A stretch of DNA of 64,000 nt from an uncultured Bacteroides sp. (GCF_937912035.1 NZ_CALDPF010000007.1:74782-138781); one strand, 5' to 3'; shown: positions 52,532 through 61,540, numbered from the stretch's first letter. The notes: generated from the letters alone by a model not told the origin. Translations and numbers: made by a program.

Positions 52532-53356
52532 ATGAACAAACAACAGTTATTCGAAAACATCAAGAAGAAACAGTCATTCCTCTGCGTGGGACTTGACACC
52601 GACATCAAGAAAATTCCTGAACACCTTCTGAAAGAAGAAGATCCTATATTCGCCTTCAATAAGGCTATAATTGACGCAACAGCACCTTACTGTATCGCTT
52701 ACAAACCAAATCTGGCTTTCTATGAAAGTATGGGTGTGAAGGGATGGATTGCATTCGAAAAGACAGTAGAATACATCAAGACAAACTATCCTGACCAGTT
52801 CATCATAGCAGACGCTAAACGTGGTGACATCGGTAATACTTCGGCTATGTATGCACGTACATTCTTCGAAGAATTGAACATCGACTCTGTAACTGTAGCT
52901 CCATATATGGGCGAAGACAGTGTTACTCCGTTCCTTACTTACGAAGGCAAATGGGTTATCCTTCTTGCTCTTACATCAAACAAAGGTTCACACGACTTCC
53001 AGCTCACTACTGACACAGAAGGCGAACGTCTATTCGAAAAGGTATTGCGCAAGAGCCAGGAATGGGCTAACGACGAAAACATGATGTACGTAGTTGGTGC
53101 TACTCAGGGACGCATGTTCGAAGATATCCGTAAGATCGTTCCTAACCACTTCCTTCTGGTTCCTGGCATCGGAGCACAGGGCGGTTCGCTGGAAGAGGTT
53201 TGCAAGTACGGTATGACTAAGGAATGCGGACTTATTGTAAATTCAAGCCGTGCAATCATCTATGCCGACAAGACTGAAAACTTTGCAAAAGTGGCTGGCC
53301 AAGAAGCACAGAAAGTACAACAACAGATGTCTGAACAACTAAAAGCAATCCTCTGA
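52532..53356 (+). CDS. pyrF: orotidine 5'-phosphate decarboxylase
   Basis: 274 residues; last step of UMP synthesis, OMP to UMP + CO2, in the cytoplasm. The active-site motif FIIADAKRGDIGNTS includes Lys96 and two Asp. LCVGLDTD near the N-terminus and VPGIGAQGG for phosphate binding are also seen. The length and DAKRGDIG wording are those of the longer type 2 family used by Bacteroidetes. It closes the purM-prfA-pyrF series; a terminator is 165 bp downstream. Confidence 0.96.
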   Translation: MNKQQLFENIKKKQSFLCVGLDTDIKKIPEHLLKEEDPIFAFNKAIIDATAPYCIAYKPNLAFYESMGVKGWIAFEKTVEYIKTNYPDQFIIADAKRGDIGNTSAMYARTFFEELNIDSVTVAPYMGEDSVTPFLTYEGKWVILLALTSNKGSHDFQLTTDTEGERLFEKVLRKSQEWANDENMMYVVGATQGRMFEDIRKIVPNHFLLVPGIGAQGGSLEEVCKYGMTKECGLIVNSSRAIIYADKTENFAKVAGQEAQKVQQQMSEQLKAIL

Positions 53357-53400
53357 TTGATATAAAAAAAATAGTTTCAGATTAAACTTTCTTAAATTTA

Positions 53401-53517
53401 GCTGATATATATATTTAGATACTTTACTGGACTTAATATCCGAAATGACATGTATTTTTCACAATAATGTCATGAAAATGCTAAACAATATTATCATATA
53501 TTCCGGATAAATTCAGC
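53401..53517. other. nested inverted repeats after pyrF
   Basis: Three sets of complementary arms are nested: GCTGA (53401-53405) with TCAGC (53513-53517), TATCCG (53437-53442) with CGGATA (53504-53509), and ATGACAT (53445-53451) with ATGTCAT (53467-53473). Such nesting could form a branched RNA in the 3' untranslated region of pyrF. Each arm is short, so chance is possible. Apart from this and the terminator, nothing is seen in 53357-53700. Confidence 0.35.
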
Positions 53518-53521
53518 AGAT

Positions 53522-53568
53522 AAAACAGTTATATCATCCTCACAAAGGGCTGATATAACTGTTTTTTT
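53522..53568 (+). terminator. terminator after pyrF
   Basis: AAAACAGTTATATCA (53522-53536) pairs perfectly with TGATATAACTGTTTT (53551-53565), with seven T. Confidence 0.9.
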
Positions 53569-53737
53569 ATTGAAATCTACCTATTTATATGAGTAAAGAT
53601 GCAAATATTTTGCTTTTTTCTCTGATATATAAAAAAAAAACACGTAATTTGCATAAACAAGTAAATGAACTTACTTTACGTTTATTAAGGGTAAGAAAAA
53701 CAATAAAACAAAACAAAAGGAACAAAAGAAGATAATT

Positions 53738-54778
53738 ATGGAGTTCTCAGCTAAACAAATTGCAGAATTTATCCAAGGAATTATTGTAGGCGACGAAAAT
53801 GCTACAGTACATACCTTTGCAAAAATTGAAGAAGGTATACCGGGAGCATTATCGTTTCTGGCAAACCCCAAATATACTAATTTCATCTACGAAACGAAGT
53901 CATCAATAGTATTGGTGAATAAAGATTTCATACCCGAACACGAGGTGAAAGCTACGCTTATCAAGGTTGATAACGCATACGAGAGCTTGGCTAAACTTAT
54001 GAACTTATATGAAATGAGTCAGCCAAAGAAAACCGGAATAGATCCATTAGCTTCAATCTCGGAAAAAGCTAAAATTGGAAACAGCTGTTATGTAGGTCCT
54101 TTTGCTTGCATCGAAGAAGGAGCTGTTATAGGCGACAATGTTTATATTCATCCACATGCAACGATAGGAAGCAATGCTAAAATAGGCAACAATTGTATTA
54201 TATATCCGCATGTAACTATTTATCACGACTGTCGCATTGGTAATAACTGTATATTACATGCCGGTTCTGTTATCGGTGCTGATGGATTCGGATTCGCACC
54301 GTCATCTGAAGGATATGAAAAGATTCCTCAGATAGGAATTGTGATATTGGAAGATGATGTTGAAATAGGTGCAAATACATGTATTGACCGTGCAACAATG
54401 GGCGCTACTATAATTCATAAAGGCGTAAAACTTGACAATTTGGTTCAGATTGCCCATAACGTAGAAGTAGGAAGCAACACTGTAATGGCCTCACAAGTTG
54501 GTATAGCCGGTTCGGCAAAAATAGGTGAATGGTGTATGTTTGGCGGACAAGTGGGAGTTGCAGGTCATATTAAAGTGGGAAATAAAGTAACCGTTGGTGC
54601 ACAGTCAGGTATACCAGGGAACACTAAATCGGATATCGCAATAATGGGTTATCCGGCTATAGACCACAAGCAGTTTGCACGCTCAGCTATCATTTACAAG
54701 AAACTGCCTGATATGTATGCAGAATTGGGCAGACTACATAGAGAAATAGAAGAATTGAAAAAACAAATAAACAAATAA
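53738..54778 (+). CDS. lpxD: UDP-3-O-acylglucosamine N-acyltransferase
   Basis: 346 residues. Third acyl step of lipid A synthesis: adds a hydroxyacyl chain to N-2 of UDP-3-O-acylglucosamine from acyl-ACP. The N-terminal uridine-binding domain is about 1-100; the left-handed beta-helix of hexapeptide repeats (about 105-310) includes IGNSCYVGPFACIEEGAVIG. The catalytic His is expected in VQIAHNVEVG, seen near 235. A C-terminal helix (residues 320-346) ends the protein. It starts the lpx unit. Confidence 0.95.
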   Translation: MEFSAKQIAEFIQGIIVGDENATVHTFAKIEEGIPGALSFLANPKYTNFIYETKSSIVLVNKDFIPEHEVKATLIKVDNAYESLAKLMNLYEMSQPKKTGIDPLASISEKAKIGNSCYVGPFACIEEGAVIGDNVYIHPHATIGSNAKIGNNCIIYPHVTIYHDCRIGNNCILHAGSVIGADGFGFAPSSEGYEKIPQIGIVILEDDVEIGANTCIDRATMGATIIHKGVKLDNLVQIAHNVEVGSNTVMASQVGIAGSAKIGEWCMFGGQVGVAGHIKVGNKVTVGAQSGIPGNTKSDIAIMGYPAIDHKQFARSAIIYKKLPDMYAELGRLHREIEELKKQINK

Positions 54779-54785
54779 AACACCC

Positions 54786-56171
54786 ATGTTGAAACAACAG
54801 ACTTTAAAAGGTAGCTTTTCACTGAATGGCAAAGGACTTCATACTGGAGTTAAACTGACAGTGACATTCAATCCTGCTCCGGAACATCACGGGTATAAGA
54901 TCCAAAGAATTGACTTAGACGACCAGCCTATAATCGACGCTGTAGCGGAGAACGTTATTGATACGACAAGAGGTACAGTATTATCAAAGAACAATGTAAA
55001 GGTAAGCACTGTAGAACATGCTTTGGCTGCTCTATATGCAGCTGGTATAGACAACTGTCTTATACAAGTAAACGGTCCAGAGTTCCCTATTTTGGACGGA
55101 AGCGCAAAAGCATACGTGGAATGTATAGAAAGAGTTGGAATAGAGGAACAGTCTGCTCCAAAAGACTACTATATAATAAAATCAAAAATAGAATTCCGCG
55201 ACGAGGCTACAGGCTCATGTATAACTGTACTGCCTGACGACAGATTCAGTATAAACACTTTAATTTCGTACGACTCGAATATTCTAACAAACCAGTTTGC
55301 CACACTTGAAAATATGGCAGACTTCCCTACAGAAATCGCTTCTGCCCGTACTTTTGTTTTCGTACGCGAAATTGAGCCTTTGCTTAATGCCGGACTCATC
55401 AAAGGAGGTGACTTGGACAATGCAATCGTAATATACGAAAAGCAGATGACACAGGAAAATTTCGATAAACTGGCCGATGTAATGAAAGTTCCTCACATGG
55501 ACGCAAGCCATTTAGGATACATCAACCATATTCCTTTGGTATGGCCTAACGAACCTGCAAGACATAAACTTCTTGATATAATTGGTGATTTGGCTCTTAT
55601 AGGTAAACCTATCAAGGGAAGAATTATTGCTACAAGACCGGGACATACTATAAACAACAAATTCGCAAGACAACTCAGAAAGGAAATTCGTCTGCACGAA
55701 ATCCAGGCTCCTATATATAACTGCAACGAAGAACCACTGATGGACGTAAACCGCATACGCGAATTGTTGCCTCACAGATATCCGTTCCAGCTTGTCGACA
55801 AGGTTATTGCTATGGGAGCAAATTATATAGTAGGCGTGAAGAACGTCACTTCAAACGAACCATTCTTCCAGGGGCATTTTCCTCAGGAACCTGTTATGCC
55901 GGGAGTTCTTCAGATTGAGGCTATGGCTCAGGTTGGTGGATTACTTGTACTGAACTCGGTAGACGAACCTGAAAAGTATTCTACATATTTCATGAAGATA
56001 GACAATGTAAAGTTCCGTCAGAAAGTTGTTCCTGGCGACACATTGATATTCCGTGTAGAGCTCATGGCTCCTATCCGCCGTGGAGTTTCTACAATGAAGG
56101 GATATGTCTTTGTAGGAGAGAAAATCGTTTGCGAAGCTGAATTTATGGCTCAAATCGTAAAAAACAAATAA
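54786..56171 (+). CDS. lpxC-fabZ: bifunctional LpxC-FabZ (deacetylase/3-hydroxyacyl-ACP dehydratase)
   Basis: 461 residues with two enzymes in one chain. LpxC (about 1-305) makes the committed step of lipid A synthesis; zinc ligands His78 (VEHAL), His260 and Asp264 (HKLLD), and base His287 (PGHTINN). FabZ (about 318-461) has MDVNRIRELLPHRYPFQLVD, catalytic His364 in GHFPQEP and Glu378 in QIEAMAQ, and dehydrates 3-hydroxyacyl-ACP in fatty acid synthesis. The fusion is typical of Bacteroidetes. It couples use of hydroxyacyl-ACP by lipid A and fatty acid synthesis. Confidence 0.97.
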   Translation: MLKQQTLKGSFSLNGKGLHTGVKLTVTFNPAPEHHGYKIQRIDLDDQPIIDAVAENVIDTTRGTVLSKNNVKVSTVEHALAALYAAGIDNCLIQVNGPEFPILDGSAKAYVECIERVGIEEQSAPKDYYIIKSKIEFRDEATGSCITVLPDDRFSINTLISYDSNILTNQFATLENMADFPTEIASARTFVFVREIEPLLNAGLIKGGDLDNAIVIYEKQMTQENFDKLADVMKVPHMDASHLGYINHIPLVWPNEPARHKLLDIIGDLALIGKPIKGRIIATRPGHTINNKFARQLRKEIRLHEIQAPIYNCNEEPLMDVNRIRELLPHRYPFQLVDKVIAMGANYIVGVKNVTSNEPFFQGHFPQEPVMPGVLQIEAMAQVGGLLVLNSVDEPEKYSTYFMKIDNVKFRQKVVPGDTLIFRVELMAPIRRGVSTMKGYVFVGEKIVCEAEFMAQIVKNK

Positions 56172-56178
56172 TATAAAT

Positions 56179-56946
56179 ATGATAAGTCCTTTAGCATATA
56201 TACATCCTGAAGCACAGATAGGAGAAAACGTTGAGATTGGCCCATTCGTATATATCGACAAGAATGTTGTAATAGGTGACAATAATATCATTATGCCTAA
56301 TGCAAACATCCTTTACGGAGCACGAATAGGAAATAACAACAGAATTTTCCCGGGTGCTGTAATCGGTGCAATACCGCAGGATCTGAAATTCAAAGGTGAA
56401 GAAACCACAGCCGAAATAGGTGATAACAATACCATAAGAGAAAATGTTACCATAAACCGCGGTACAGCAGCAAAAGGAAAGACTGTGGTAGGAAGCAACA
56501 ATCTCCTGATGGAAGGTGTACACGTGGCTCACGATGCTATAATCGGAAACGGATGTATCATTGGTAACTCAACCAAATTTGCCGGAGAAATCATTATTGA
56601 CGACTACTCAATAATCAGCGCCAGCGTACTGATGCACCAGTTCTGCCGCGTAGGTGGTTATGGAATGATACAGGGCGGAAGCCGCTTCAGCAAGGATATT
56701 CCACCGTTTATCATAGCAGGTAGAGATCCTATCGCATACTGCGGAATAAACATCGTCGGACTGAGAAGAAGAGGTTTCTCAAACGAATTGATTGAAAATA
56801 TCCACAACGCCTACAGAATAATCTACAACAGCGGTAAAAACACTGCTGAGGCACTTGAACAAGTGAAACAGGAAGTACCTATGAGCAAGGAAATAGAATA
56901 TATTATCTCGTTCATAGAAAATTCGCAGAGAGGTATTATCAGATAA
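56179..56946 (+). CDS. lpxA: UDP-N-acetylglucosamine acyltransferase
   Basis: 255 residues. First step of lipid A synthesis, transferring hydroxyacyl from ACP to the 3-OH of UDP-GlcNAc. Hexapeptide-repeat beta-helix from ISPLAYIHPEAQIGENVEIG, with catalytic His in VHVAHDAIIGNG (about 117), the GGYGMIQGGSRFSKDIPPF stretch and a C-terminal helical bundle. It lies 7 bp after lpxC-fabZ. Confidence 0.95.
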   Translation: MISPLAYIHPEAQIGENVEIGPFVYIDKNVVIGDNNIIMPNANILYGARIGNNNRIFPGAVIGAIPQDLKFKGEETTAEIGDNNTIRENVTINRGTAAKGKTVVGSNNLLMEGVHVAHDAIIGNGCIIGNSTKFAGEIIIDDYSIISASVLMHQFCRVGGYGMIQGGSRFSKDIPPFIIAGRDPIAYCGINIVGLRRRGFSNELIENIHNAYRIIYNSGKNTAEALEQVKQEVPMSKEIEYIISFIENSQRGIIR

Positions 56947-56994
56947 TCATTTTTTTGTATATTTACAAAATAAAGATTTAACACTATAATAAAG

Positions 56995-57546
56995 ATGGTT
57001 TACAAATTCAGACTCATATCAGACGAAGTCGATAACTTCCTAAGAGAAATTAAAATCGACTCAGACGCTTCATTCTATGATTTACATGAGGCAATCCTTA
57101 AGTGTACAGGTTATAAAGATGACCAGATGACTTCTTTCTTTATTTGTGATGATGATTGGGAAAAAGAGACAGAAATCACTCTTGAAGATATGGGCACAAG
57201 TAGTTCTGACGAAGACATCTACATCATGAAAGATACTCCGTTGAGCGAACTTCTTGAGGACGAAAAACAGAAACTGATATATGTTTTCGACCCATTGGCA
57301 GAAAGAATTTTCTTCATCGAACTGTCGGAAATCATTACAGGTCAGGATTTGAAACATGCTATATGCTCACGTCAAGAAGGTGAGGCTCCACAGCAGACTA
57401 TCGATTTTGATGAACAGCTGAATACAGGACAATCGCTTGACTTAGGTGAAAATTTCTACGGTGATGAGGATTATGATATGGAAGATTTCGACATGGACGG
57501 ATTCGACATGACAGAAGGTAATCCTTACGACGACGATAAATATTAA
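56995..57546 (+). CDS. PRiA4_ORF3-like acidic protein
   Basis: 183 residues. The body matches the PRiA4_ORF3-type fold named after a plasmid gene: MVYKFRLISDEVDNFLREI, DASFYDLHEAILKCTGY and FFICDDDWEKETEITLEDM. The C-terminal 45 residues are strongly acidic (YGDEDYDMEDFDMDGFDM). It has no transposase or nuclease residues. Its place between lpxA and miaA suggests a housekeeping rather than mobile role. Function unknown; a terminator follows. Confidence 0.8.
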   Translation: MVYKFRLISDEVDNFLREIKIDSDASFYDLHEAILKCTGYKDDQMTSFFICDDDWEKETEITLEDMGTSSSDEDIYIMKDTPLSELLEDEKQKLIYVFDPLAERIFFIELSEIITGQDLKHAICSRQEGEAPQQTIDFDEQLNTGQSLDLGENFYGDEDYDMEDFDMDGFDMTEGNPYDDDKY

Positions 57547-57568
57547 TAATAATATTGACTAAACAACG

Positions 57569-57622
57569 AAGCGAAGAATACGGCTTCAACTACAAATGTT
57601 GATAATCCGTCATTCTTCGCTT
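57569..57622 (+). terminator. terminator between the acidic protein and miaA
   Basis: AAGCGAAGAATACGG pairs with CCGT-C-ATTCTTCGCTT (one bulged C), arms 57569-57583 and 57607-57622, then TTCTT. It should end the lpx unit before miaA. Confidence 0.8.
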
Positions 57623-57641
57623 TCTTAATTTATAAAAACTG

Positions 57642-58553
57642 ATGAACGACAAGAAAACTCTCATAGTACTTATAGGACCAACAGGTGTAGGAAAGACTGA
57701 CCTTAGCATAAAAATAGCAAAGAAATATGGTTCGCCAATAATCTCTGCAGACTCAAGGCAATTATATTCCGACCTAAAGATTGGTACAGCTGCACCAACG
57801 GAAGAATATCTGAAAAGGGTAAAACACTATTTCGTCGGTACACTGAAACTTACGGACTACTACAGCGCGGCACAGTATGAGAGCGAAGTCATCAGCCTTC
57901 TTGAAGAACTTTTCAAGACCAACAACACTATTCTTCTGACCGGAGGCTCCATGATGTATATAGATGCCATTTGTAAGGGAATTGACGATATTCCTACCGT
58001 TGACAACGAAACACGACAGATGATGATGGAGAAATACGAGAAAGAAGGTTTGGAAAGATTATGTGCCGAACTGAAACTGCTTGATCCGGAATATTACTCG
58101 ATAGTTGACCTGAAGAACCCCAAAAGAGTGATTCACGCTCTTGAAATATGCTACATGACGGGAAAAACATATACTTCATTCAGAACAGGAAACAAAAAAC
58201 AAAGACCTTTCGATATAATAAAAATAGGGCTTTGCAGAGACAGGGAGGAGTTGTATGACCGTATCAACAAAAGGGTGGATATCATGATAAACGACGGACT
58301 GGTAGATGAAGTGAAGTCTGTATATCAATACAAAAACCTTAATTCGCTCAATACAGTTGGTTATAAGGAAATAATACAATACCTGGAAGGGAACTGCACT
58401 TTGGAGTTTGCTATTGAAAAAATAAAGCAGAATTCACGAATATACTCCCGCAAACAAATGACATGGTTCAAGCGGGACAACGAAATCAAATGGTTTCGTC
58501 CTGACAGAGAAGAGGAAATAATGGAGTATATCGAAGCGGAAAGAGGAAAATAA
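57642..58553 (+). CDS. miaA: tRNA dimethylallyltransferase
   Basis: 303 residues. Attaches dimethylallyl to N6 of A37 (i6A) in tRNAs reading UNN codons. P-loop GPTGVGKTDLSI at 12-23, the ISADSRQLYSDLKIGTA stretch, GGSMMYIDAICKGIDDIP, and C-terminal LNTVGYKEIIQYLEG with YSRKQMTWFKRD. Length normal. It lies 20 bp after the terminator and is convergent with the glycosyltransferase. Confidence 0.95.
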   Translation: MNDKKTLIVLIGPTGVGKTDLSIKIAKKYGSPIISADSRQLYSDLKIGTAAPTEEYLKRVKHYFVGTLKLTDYYSAAQYESEVISLLEELFKTNNTILLTGGSMMYIDAICKGIDDIPTVDNETRQMMMEKYEKEGLERLCAELKLLDPEYYSIVDLKNPKRVIHALEICYMTGKTYTSFRTGNKKQRPFDIIKIGLCRDREELYDRINKRVDIMINDGLVDEVKSVYQYKNLNSLNTVGYKEIIQYLEGNCTLEFAIEKIKQNSRIYSRKQMTWFKRDNEIKWFRPDREEEIMEYIEAERGK

Positions 58554-58571
58554 TCCTAATAATTCAGATAT

Positions 58572-58597
58572 AAAAGAAGTAGCGGAAAGACTACTTC
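58572..58597 (-). terminator. terminator of the glycosyltransferase gene
   Basis: On the minus strand GAAGTAG pairs with CTACTTC (58591-58597 and 58576-58582), followed by TTTTAT. The 3' arm includes the stop codon of the gene. Confidence 0.7.
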
Positions 58598-59613
58598 ACA
58601 AGACGTGAGAATGTAGTCTTTCCTAATATCTTGGACTGGAATATTAATGAGAAACTGTATCTGTGTCTGAGTTTATCTACCCTTGTATGCTCAAGATTGT
58701 ATTCTCTGACGGATTTATATTCCTTACGCATAGACAGGTAATCCTTTCTTGCCTTCATTACAGCACCAGCGTTTGAAAAATCCAACTTTAACAAGTAGAA
58801 AAACACAGCCAGATAATCAAGGAAACAACGTACAGTCATCACCTTTCCCAATTCTTCGGAAGGTAGATTCTTATACATCATCAACAGATTGTTCCGGAAA
58901 TTAAGATATGTCTTGCGGGGATTTTCTTTCTTCAGTGTAGCTCCGCCAACATGGTATATCTTGCTTTCCGGAATACACATCAGGCGGTATCCCCTACTCA
59001 GCAAACGCCAACATAAGTCAATTTCTTCCATGTGAGCAAAGAACTTTGAGTCAAGCCCTCCCACCTTAGTGTAAACTTCTCGTCTTACAAACATTGCTGC
59101 TCCAGAAGCCCAGAATATTTCCGCAGGCTCGTCATACTGCCCATTATCATGCTCCAGACAGTCAAACACTCTTCCACGGCAGAACGGATATCCATACTTG
59201 TCAATATAACCACCTGATGCTCCGGCATACTCGAACTTTGATTTATCATGATAACTTAATATCTTAGGTTGACATGCCGCAACATCACTATGTTCCTCCA
59301 TATACGACAGTATAGGTTCTATCCATCCTTCTGTAACCTCTACATCACTATTGAGCAAGACCACATATTCCGAGTCAACATGGTTCATCACCTTATTATA
59401 TCCATCGGCAAAACCAAAATTCTCCGTGAAAGCAATCAGTCTGACTGTTGGAAATTCCCGACTTACGACATCTGTAGAATTGTCTGTAGAACCATTGTCC
59501 GCCACACAAATCTCAGCCAGTTCAGAATTGGTGAATTTCACGACAGAGGGCAGAAAAGTTCGCAACATTTCCGCCCCGTTCCAGTTCAGTATAACAACAG
59601 AAACTTTCTTCAT
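58591..59613 (-). CDS. family 2 glycosyltransferase
   Basis: 340 residues. GT-A fold: VSVVILNWNGAEML at the start, ADNGSTDNSTDVVSREFP (nucleotide binding), YVVLLNSDVEVTEGW (DxD-like), then EIFWASGAAMFVRREVY and FFAHMEEIDLCWRLLSRG with the catalytic-base ED pair. A hydrophobic stretch (about 265-290) may tether it to the membrane. It resembles rhamnosyl- or other surface-polysaccharide transferases; donor and acceptor are unknown. It lies 24 bp downstream of mtaB on the minus strand. Confidence 0.88.
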   Translation of the reverse strand: MKKVSVVILNWNGAEMLRTFLPSVVKFTNSELAEICVADNGSTDNSTDVVSREFPTVRLIAFTENFGFADGYNKVMNHVDSEYVVLLNSDVEVTEGWIEPILSYMEEHSDVAACQPKILSYHDKSKFEYAGASGGYIDKYGYPFCRGRVFDCLEHDNGQYDEPAEIFWASGAAMFVRREVYTKVGGLDSKFFAHMEEIDLCWRLLSRGYRLMCIPESKIYHVGGATLKKENPRKTYLNFRNNLLMMYKNLPSEELGKVMTVRCFLDYLAVFFYLLKLDFSNAGAVMKARKDYLSMRKEYKSVREYNLEHTRVDKLRHRYSFSLIFQSKILGKTTFSRLVK

Positions 59614-59637
59614 GCGATATACATGTTAACAGAATTA

Positions 59638-60957
59638 TTATTCTAAAATCTCGGACAATAAAGACTCACCGTCTGAACTGAAATCTCCCAATCTTACCTT
59701 TACCAGTTGATTATCCATAGCTTTCTCGCTATCCAGTTCCACACGGATATAATTATCAGTAAATCCATGCATAGGCATTCCAGGCTTGGAATGCTCTGCC
59801 AGCACAACGGCTTCTTTTCCTTTATGACGGGCATAGAATTCCTTTAACTTCACATCTGACAGTTCGAGCAATCTCTGACTTCTGGCATGTTTCTCTTCAG
59901 GAGATACCACATAGTCAATCTTCAATGCCTGAGTGCCTGGACGCTCTGAATAACTGAACACATGCAGCTGGGTTACATCCAATGATTTTATAAAATTATA
60001 GGCAGACTCAAAATATTCAGGAGTCTCACCCCTGGTACCAACTATCACATCGACACCAATAAAAGCATCCGGCATAAGTTGTTTGATTTTTCGTATTTTA
60101 GAAGCAAAAAGCCCTGTATCGTATCTGCGACGCATCAGTTTTAGAACTTCATCACAACCTGACTGCAACGGTATATGAAAATGAGGCATAAACCTCTTCG
60201 ATGTCGAAACAAAGTCAATGATTTCATCTGTAAGAAGATTTGGTTCGATAGAAGAAATTCTGTATCTCTCTATTCCCTCTACCTTGTCCAGTTCTTTCAC
60301 AAGGTCGAAAAAGGTTTCACCTGTAGTCTTACCAAAATCTCCTATATTAACTCCTGTAAGTACTATTTCCTTTCCACCCTCAGAAGCAACATTTTTAGCC
60401 TGTTCAACAATATCAGAAATATTTCCATTTCGACTTCTTCCACGAGCAAAAGGAATTGTACAATATGAACAGAAATAATCACATCCGTCCTGTACTTTAA
60501 GGAAATACCTAGTACGATCTCCCCTAGAACAAGAAGGCGAGAATTTACGAATATCCTTTGTTGCTGTTGTAATAGCTTCACCATGAGATTTTTTCTCCAG
60601 TGTTCCCAAGTATTTCATAAGATCACCTTTCTGTTCAGCCCCCAATACAAGGTCTACTCCTTCAATATCAGCAACTGTGTCGGGCTTAAGCTGTGCATAA
60701 CAACCTGTTACAATAACATAAGCTCCCGGATGCGATTTGATCAATTTATGAATAGCCTGACGACATTTTTTATCAGCTACCTCAGTAACAGAACATGTAT
60801 TTACAACTATTATATCTGCTTTCTCTCCTTTTCTAACAGTTCTTATACCTGCATCCTTCAATGATTTTCCTATAGTTGAAGTTTCTGCAAAATTAAGTTT
60901 ACAACCTAATGTATAATAAACAGCTTTCTTATCCTGAAAAACGGTAGTATCTATCAT
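59638..60957 (-). CDS. mtaB: tRNA t6A methylthiotransferase MtaB
   Basis: 439 residues from the ATG complementary to 60955-60957; a TTG start at 60978 would lie on the promoter. Radical-SAM enzyme that adds a methylthio group to t6A37 (ms2t6A). N-terminal UPF0004 Cys in TLGCKLNFAE, VNTCSVTEVAD and VTGCYAQ; radical-SAM CDYFCSYC with QDGCDYFCSYCTIPFARG; C-terminal TRAM domain. LGCKLN and the lack of a MiaB-type start separate it from MiaB and RimO. Confidence 0.92.
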   Translation of the reverse strand: MIDTTVFQDKKAVYYTLGCKLNFAETSTIGKSLKDAGIRTVRKGEKADIIVVNTCSVTEVADKKCRQAIHKLIKSHPGAYVIVTGCYAQLKPDTVADIEGVDLVLGAEQKGDLMKYLGTLEKKSHGEAITTATKDIRKFSPSCSRGDRTRYFLKVQDGCDYFCSYCTIPFARGRSRNGNISDIVEQAKNVASEGGKEIVLTGVNIGDFGKTTGETFFDLVKELDKVEGIERYRISSIEPNLLTDEIIDFVSTSKRFMPHFHIPLQSGCDEVLKLMRRRYDTGLFASKIRKIKQLMPDAFIGVDVIVGTRGETPEYFESAYNFIKSLDVTQLHVFSYSERPGTQALKIDYVVSPEEKHARSQRLLELSDVKLKEFYARHKGKEAVVLAEHSKPGMPMHGFTDNYIRVELDSEKAMDNQLVKVRLGDFSSDGESLLSEILE

Positions 60958-60976
60958 AAAAAATAATATTTTCCGC

Positions 60977-60984
60977 AAAGTTAC
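60977..60984 (-). promoter_or_regulatory. -7 element of mtaB
   Basis: Complement reads TAACTTTG, 19 bp before the ATG at 60957. This argues against the TTG start at 60978, which would overlap it. Confidence 0.55.
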
Positions 60985-61143
60985 TCATTATTTCAATACA
61001 TATATTAATTCATATCAAATAGCAAGTATATAAATGCAAAAAAAAGAAAAACACTTTATGTTAAATAAGTATAAATAGGCTGCAAAACATATTTTTTAGC
61101 AAAATTCATACACAAAAAAAGAACAACGTATCAAAAAACTATA

Positions 61144-61151
61144 TATCTTTG
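61144..61151 (+). promoter_or_regulatory. -7 element of the Cys-rich lipoprotein gene
   Basis: TATCTTTG, 55 bp before the ATG at 61207. Confidence 0.5.
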
Positions 61152-61206
61152 CACCGTCAATTAAGATAACAACATAAGTATTACAGAATTTTAAAAGCAA
61201 AAAAAG

Positions 61207-61413
61207 ATGAAGAAGTTAGTATTTTTATTCGTTACATTCGTTGCAGTATCATTTGCATCATGTGGTGGTAACAAAAACGCAAACACAGAATCTACAGAAG
61301 CTGCTGTAGTAGAAGAAGCTACTCCTGCATGCGATTCAGTATGCTGCGACTCAGTTGCTTGCGATTCAGCTGCTTGTGATTCAGCTAAAGCTTGCTGCAA
61401 GAATGCTGAATAA
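61207..61413 (+). CDS. small Cys-rich repeat lipoprotein
   Basis: 68 residues. Lipoprotein signal MKKLVFLFVTFVAVSFASC with lipobox (Cys19), then GGNKNANTESTEAAVVEE and a tail of CDS repeats: CDSVCCDSVACDSAACDSAKACC. Nine cysteines lie in the last 27 residues at spacing of about 1-4. This could bind metals or form disulphides in the oxidising envelope; neither is shown. Promoter and terminator are both recognisable, and codon use is like other exported genes. No named family. Confidence 0.75.
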   Translation: MKKLVFLFVTFVAVSFASCGGNKNANTESTEAAVVEEATPACDSVCCDSVACDSAACDSAKACCKNAE

Positions 61414-61444
61414 TTATCAGTAGTTCTGATTAGGTAAAAAGGTT

Positions 61445-61482
61445 AAAGTCTGTGGGATAACAAAAAATCTGCAGACTTTTTT
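61445..61482 (+). terminator. terminator of the Cys-rich lipoprotein gene
   Basis: AAAGTCTG (61445-61452) pairs with CAGACTTT (61472-61479), with a seven-T tract. Confidence 0.8.
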
Positions 61483-61498
61483 TGTGCCTATACATTTA

Positions 61499-61540
61499 GG
61501 AAAAAGCGAGATATAATGTTATTATACATAAATATCTCGC
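61499..61540 (-). terminator. minus-strand terminator beyond the CBM9-like gene
   Basis: On the minus strand GCGAGATAT pairs with ATATCTCGC (61532-61540 and 61506-61514), followed by TTTTTCC. It lies 90 bp after the gene at 61631. Confidence 0.75.
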
